Part shown: positions 5,559-8,845 of the stretch, one piece after another
Numbering within the stretch: position 1 is the stretch's first letter
Layout of the letters: each line of letters begins with the position of its first letter
Source: Clostridiales bacterium UBA3705
GTDB taxonomy: Bacteria > Bacillota_A > Clostridia > Oscillospirales > Oscillospiraceae
DNA: 8,845 nt
Direction: 5' to 3'
Assembly: GCA_002372735.1 (NCBI GenBank)
Contig: DFIE01000023.1
Span: 1,746 to 10,590, forward strand
Notes under the pieces: model-generated
The model's database searches: none
The model's input: the letters and a program-made list of their open reading frames with translations, nothing else
What the model was told of the DNA's origin: nothing
Program-made: the position numbers and the translations under genes

Positions 5559-7664
5559 TCAGACGATCCGCTTGAACTGCTTTTCCAGCTGGCGCTGGGT
5601 GAGCACCACGCAGATGGGCCGGCCGTGGGGACAGTATTTCAGGTCCTCCCGGCTGAGCACCTGCCGGGCCAGCTTCTCCCGCTCCAGGTCGGAGGTGATG
5701 TAGCCGGCCTTGATGGCCGCCTTGCAGGCCACGGTGTGCAGCAGCTCGTCGCGCAGCTCATCGGCCTTGTCCAGCTTGCCCCGGCGCAGATGCTCGGCAA
5801 TCTCCTCCAGGGTGGCCTGGGCGTCCTGGGGCAGAATGTCTGCAGGGATCTGGCGCAGCAGCAGGGTGCCGCCCTCCAGATCGTCCAGGTCGTAGCCCAG
5901 GCCGGAGAGCAGCTCCCGGTGGGCCAGCAAAGCGGCGGCGTCCTCCCGGTCCAGGCTGCAGGTGATGGGCTCCAGCAGCAGCTGGCCCATGACCTCCACC
6001 CCCCGGGCCTTGAGCTGTTCAAACAAAATGCGCTCGTGGGCGGCGTGCTTGTCGATAAATATGATATCCGTGCCCTGCTCCACCACCAGATAGGTGTTCA
6101 GCACCTCCCCCACCACCCGGAAGGACGGGGTCTCGGGCAGGGGCAGGCTCTGCTGGACGGGCGCCGGCGGAGACTCCGGGTCCGGAGGCGGGACGGTGGT
6201 CAGGGGCGGGACCTCGGGGTCCGCGGCGGTGCGGGGCAGATGGACGTTTTGGCGCAGCAGCGCCTCGTCCTCATCCTGCTGCTGCCGGTTCTGCTCCCGC
6301 AGGGCCCGGAGCAGCGCGGGGCTGGCGTCGGGCAGCAGGGCGGGGTTCAGGGCGGCGGTCATGGCGTCGTACTGGGCCCGGGTCATGGTGCGGAAGGGCG
6401 GGGCCTTGGAGGGCTCCGGACGGGGCTTGGCGGGCGCAGGCGGCTTGGCCGCAGAGATGTATTTGCGGTATTCCTCGGCGTTCATCACCTGGAAATAGCC
6501 GGGTCTGGGCTCCGCCGCGGCCCGGGGCTGGGGCGCCGGCTGGGGCCGGGCATCCGCAGCAGGCCGGGGCGGCTCGGCAGCGTCAGGCCGGGGGGCCCGG
6601 GCCGGCTCGGCCTGGGGCCGGGGGGCCTTGGGCTGGGCGGCGGGCTGATCCGGCAGCTGCATCTGCACCTGGCCGGGGGCCTTGCGCAGGGCGCCCAGCA
6701 CGCCGTAATAGACGCAGTCAAAGAGCTCCTTCTCCCGCAGGAACTTCACCTCGGTCTTGGCCGGGTGGACGTTGACGTCCACCGCGGACAGGGGCACGGT
6801 GAGATTGAGCACGCAGGCGGGGAACCTGCCCACCATGATCTGGTTGCGGTAGGCCTCCTCCAGGGCGGCGGTGAGGGTTTTGGAGCGGATATAGCGGTGG
6901 TTCACAAAGAAGATCTGGCCGGTGCGGTTGCCCCGGGTGGCCGTGGGCCTGGACACAAAGCCGGAGACGGAGAGCTTTTCCCAGCTGCTCTCCACCGGGA
7001 CCATGTCCCCCGCGGCCTGGCGGCCCAGCACGGTGTACACCGCGGAGGCCAGCGCGCCGTCGCCGGGGGTGGAGAGCTGCAGCTGGCCGTCCCGGATCAG
7101 CCGGAAGGAGATCTCCGGGTGGGCCAGGGCCTGCTTTTGCACCACGCCGGTGACCGCAGAGCCCTCGGCAGTGTCCTGCTTCATAAACTTCATCCGGGCG
7201 GGGGTGTTGAAAAACAGATCCCGGACAATGATGGTGGTGCCCACGGGGCAGCCCGCCTCCTCCCGCTGGAGGACCTTGCCGGCCTCCAGGTGCAGGCGGA
7301 CCCCCAGGGGATGGCCGGCGGTGCGGGTCAGCACGTCGATGCGGGACACCGCCGCCGTGGCGGCCAGGGCCTCACCCCGGAAGCCCAGGGTGCCGATGGC
7401 CTCCAGATCCTCCTTACAGCGGAGCTTGCTGGTGGCATGGCGGAGAAAGGCGGTTTCCACCTCGTCGGGCTCCATGCCGCAGCCGTCGTCCTGGATGCGC
7501 AGGAAGGTCATGCCGCCGTTTTGGATCTCCACGGTGACGGTGCGGGCCCCGGCGTCCACGGCGTTTTCCACCAGCTCCTTGACCACAGAGGCAGGCCGCT
7601 CCACCACCTCACCGGCGGCAATCAGATTGGCCAGATGGGGGGAAAGCTGAATGATATGGGGCAT
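5559..7664 (-). CDS. mutL: DNA mismatch repair protein MutL
   Basis: A 701-residue MutL, the ATP-driven matchmaker and nicking endonuclease of mismatch repair. The N-terminal GHKL ATPase (about 1-330) shows the helix with E30 and N34 (KELVENAVDAG), DDGCGM (59-64) and GFRGEAL (94-100). A long Pro/Ala/Arg-rich linker covers about 340-500. The C-terminal dimerisation/endonuclease domain (about 510-701) has D538-KHAAHER, matching the metal motif DQHA(x)2E(x)4E except Lys for Gln. It also has ACKAAIKAG with C647 and CPHGRP with C678 and H680, as in nicking-competent MutL. QLLLEP, soon after the metal motif, aligns with the clamp-binding site of Bacillus MutL. The ATG at 7664 is chosen for GGAGGT 6 bases upstream and the MPHIIQL start; the frame is open further upstream without homology. 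Confidence 0.97.
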   Translation of the reverse strand: MPHIIQLSPHLANLIAAGEVVERPASVVKELVENAVDAGARTVTVEIQNGGMTFLRIQDDGCGMEPDEVETAFLRHATSKLRCKEDLEAIGTLGFRGEALAATAAVSRIDVLTRTAGHPLGVRLHLEAGKVLQREEAGCPVGTTIIVRDLFFNTPARMKFMKQDTAEGSAVTGVVQKQALAHPEISFRLIRDGQLQLSTPGDGALASAVYTVLGRQAAGDMVPVESSWEKLSVSGFVSRPTATRGNRTGQIFFVNHRYIRSKTLTAALEEAYRNQIMVGRFPACVLNLTVPLSAVDVNVHPAKTEVKFLREKELFDCVYYGVLGALRKAPGQVQMQLPDQPAAQPKAPRPQAEPARAPRPDAAEPPRPAADARPQPAPQPRAAAEPRPGYFQVMNAEEYRKYISAAKPPAPAKPRPEPSKAPPFRTMTRAQYDAMTAALNPALLPDASPALLRALREQNRQQQDEDEALLRQNVHLPRTAADPEVPPLTTVPPPDPESPPAPVQQSLPLPETPSFRVVGEVLNTYLVVEQGTDIIFIDKHAAHERILFEQLKARGVEVMGQLLLEPITCSLDREDAAALLAHRELLSGLGYDLDDLEGGTLLLRQIPADILPQDAQATLEEIAEHLRRGKLDKADELRDELLHTVACKAAIKAGYITSDLEREKLARQVLSREDLKYCPHGRPICVVLTQRQLEKQFKRIV

Positions 7665-7693
7665 GAATGCACCTCCAAAACAGGTTACAGGGG

Positions 7694-8434
7694 CTACACC
7701 GGCAGCTGCATGGACATGGCCAGCACCGCCAGGAAGGCGACGCCGTTGTTGAGCATATGCAGGGCGATGGAGGCCCAGAGATTGCGGCAGCGCTCGTACA
7801 CCCAAGCCAGGGCAAAGCCCATGGGCAGATAGGTGACAAAGCTGACCAGCACGCTGACCAGGGGCTCACCCCCCAGCAGGGGCTGGTAGACGTGCAGAGA
7901 GGAGAACAGGAACATGCTGACCGCATAGGCCCAGAAGCGGGATTTGCGGTGCAGCAGGCCGAAGACCAGGCCCCGGACCAGGGTCTCCTCCACAATGGGG
8001 GCGGAGATCACCACCATCACCAGGGCCGCCAGGGGCGCGCCGGAGATGATATCCTCGGCAGCGGCCTGGTTGGCGTTGGAGGTGACGATGCCGGCGCTCT
8101 CCAGCAGGCTGGTGAGCAGGCCGGAGAGCATATTGCCGCCGAGGATCATGGCGTAGCCCAGGAAAATCGTGCCGATGGTCCGGCCGGGCCGGGCAAAGAG
8201 CCGCTGGGGCTGGTGGGTGTAAAACCGGAAGAAGATCAGCCCCACGGCCACCAGATTGACCAGGTCATTCCAGAGATTCAGCCGGACTAAGGTATCCTGG
8301 GCTTCCAGGTCATAGCCCAGCAGGGCCAGCACCGTGCCAACGATCACTTGGGTGAGCAGGATGAAAAAAGGCAAGTAGACAAAGCCCAGAACCTTTTCGT
8401 AGGTCTTCATAGGGGCAAGACGCTGTGCTTCCAT
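7694..8434 (-). CDS. CPBP family intramembrane glutamic endopeptidase (CAAX protease/bacteriocin-processing type)
   Basis: A 246-residue polytopic membrane protein with about seven hydrophobic segments. The CPBP (Abi/Rce1) signature is complete: EETLVR with E149, E150 and R154, then FSSLH ending in H181, and HMLNN with H226 and N230. Members are membrane proteases or putative ones; the substrate cannot be told from the sequence. The ATG at 8434 is supported by AGGAG 6 bases upstream, which overlaps the mutS stop, and the mutL start follows 29 bp after its own stop. It is therefore wedged tightly between two mismatch repair genes. An alternative ATG at codon 9 has no better ribosome binding site. 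Confidence 0.92.
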   Translation of the reverse strand: MEAQRLAPMKTYEKVLGFVYLPFFILLTQVIVGTVLALLGYDLEAQDTLVRLNLWNDLVNLVAVGLIFFRFYTHQPQRLFARPGRTIGTIFLGYAMILGGNMLSGLLTSLLESAGIVTSNANQAAAEDIISGAPLAALVMVVISAPIVEETLVRGLVFGLLHRKSRFWAYAVSMFLFSSLHVYQPLLGGEPLVSVLVSFVTYLPMGFALAWVYERCRNLWASIALHMLNNGVAFLAVLAMSMQLPV

Positions 8435-8443
8435 AACAGTCTC

Positions 8444-8845
8444 CTATAGCATTTGCTTGAGCTCGTAAAGGACGTTCATGGCCTCGATGGGGGTCATGGC
8501 CTCTACGGTGATTTGTTCCAGCCGCTGCCGGATGGCGCCAGCCCCCAGGTCCGCCAGGGAGATCTGGGGCTCCGCCGGGGCGGGGGCAGGGGCCGGGGCG
8601 GGAGCGCCCTGGGTCTCCAGCTGCCGCAGCAGGTCTCTTGCCCGGCGGATCACCCGGTCGGGCAAGCCGGCCAGCTTGGCGACCTCAACGCCGTAGCTGC
8701 CGTCGGCAGGGCCGGGGAGTATTTTGCGCAGGAAGAGGATGTCGTCCTTGCGCTTTTTCACGGCGATGTTGTAATTTTTGACCCCGTCCAGCTCCCCCTC
8801 AATGTCGGTGAGCTCGTGGTAGTGGGTGGCAAAGAGGGTCTTGGC
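8444..8845 (-). CDS. mutS: DNA mismatch repair protein MutS, C-terminal part (runs off right edge)
   Basis: The last 133 residues of MutS, the mismatch-recognising ATPase; the frame is open at the right edge. It begins in the ATPase domain at [15 protein letters not shown], which contains the conserved His of the ABC-type signal region. It continues through [28 protein letters not shown] and the helix-turn-helix [19 protein letters not shown] low-complexity Ala-Pro repeat linker follows (about 8575-8620), then the C-terminal helix [17 protein letters not shown]. The sequence QISLADL after the linker lies where many Firmicute MutS proteins have a clamp-binding QLSLF-like site, but the final Phe is absent. 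The stop TAG overlaps the ribosome binding site of the next gene. Confidence 0.97.
   Translation of the reverse strand, partial: AKTLFATHYHELTDIEGELDGVKNYNIAVKKRKDDILFLRKILPGPADGSYGVEVAKLAGLPDRVIRRARDLLRQLETQGAPAPAPAPAPAEPQISLADLGAGAIRQRLEQITVEAMTPIEAMNVLYELKQML

Noticed and set aside
7665..7805. N-terminal extension of mutL upstream of 7664
   Set aside because: The frame is open, but the residues show no homology, overlap the CPBP gene, and the inner ATG has a strong ribosome binding site.
5436..7832. A 798-codon open frame on the plus strand opposite mutL and miaA
   Set aside because: It is an antisense shadow of GC-rich genes. The translation is Gly/Leu/His/Gln-rich with no recognisable domain, while the minus strand encodes MutL and MiaA with all motifs.

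Overview
The window is a GC-rich stretch of a low-to-moderate-size-genome Firmicute, most likely a gut clostridial lineage of the Oscillospirales type. The reasons are the gene order (mutS-mutL-miaA-hfq, then yggS-sepF-divIVA-ileS), a tRNA-responsive T-box leader, SepF/DivIVA division proteins, AGGAGG-type ribosome binding sites and strongly G/C-ending codons. The genus is inference. Every supported gene lies on the minus strand, so the biology reads from high to low coordinates.

Reading in the direction of transcription: the C-terminal end of mutS (8845-8444, entering from the right edge); a CPBP-family membrane protease (8434-7694); mutL (7664-5559); miaA (5542-4619); hfq (4536-4303); a membrane-anchored HlyD-like protein (4237-3014); a YggS/YlmE PLP-binding protein (3017-2310) that starts with TTG inside the previous stop; sepF (2278-1778); and divIVA (1759-1025). 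The gaps are 9 to 82 bp or overlaps, so this could be one long transcription unit or a few overlapping ones. The first half covers DNA mismatch repair, tRNA i6A modification and RNA chaperoning. The second half is the clostridial/bacillar division cluster, without ylmG and ylmH.

After divIVA comes a roughly 250-nt T-box riboswitch with an apparent AUC (Ile) specifier, a UGGU tRNA-acceptor bulge and a long intrinsic terminator. Its expected target, ileS, starts at 297 and runs off the left edge. Between the terminator and ileS sits an AT-richer 435-bp insert (about 333-767). It carries 35-bp imperfect terminal inverted repeats (29/35 identical), a gene for a four-helix-bundle S23/IVP-type protein, and a perfect 11-bp-stem hairpin overlapping that gene's stop codon.

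The insert is the most interesting object in the window. It resembles the S23-encoding intervening sequences of 23S rRNA, but it lies in the 5' leader of a tRNA-synthetase mRNA, directly after the last base pair of the T-box terminator. Its arms could fold in the read-through RNA, bury the S23 ribosome binding site and perhaps be processed. This folding and processing model is a hypothesis.
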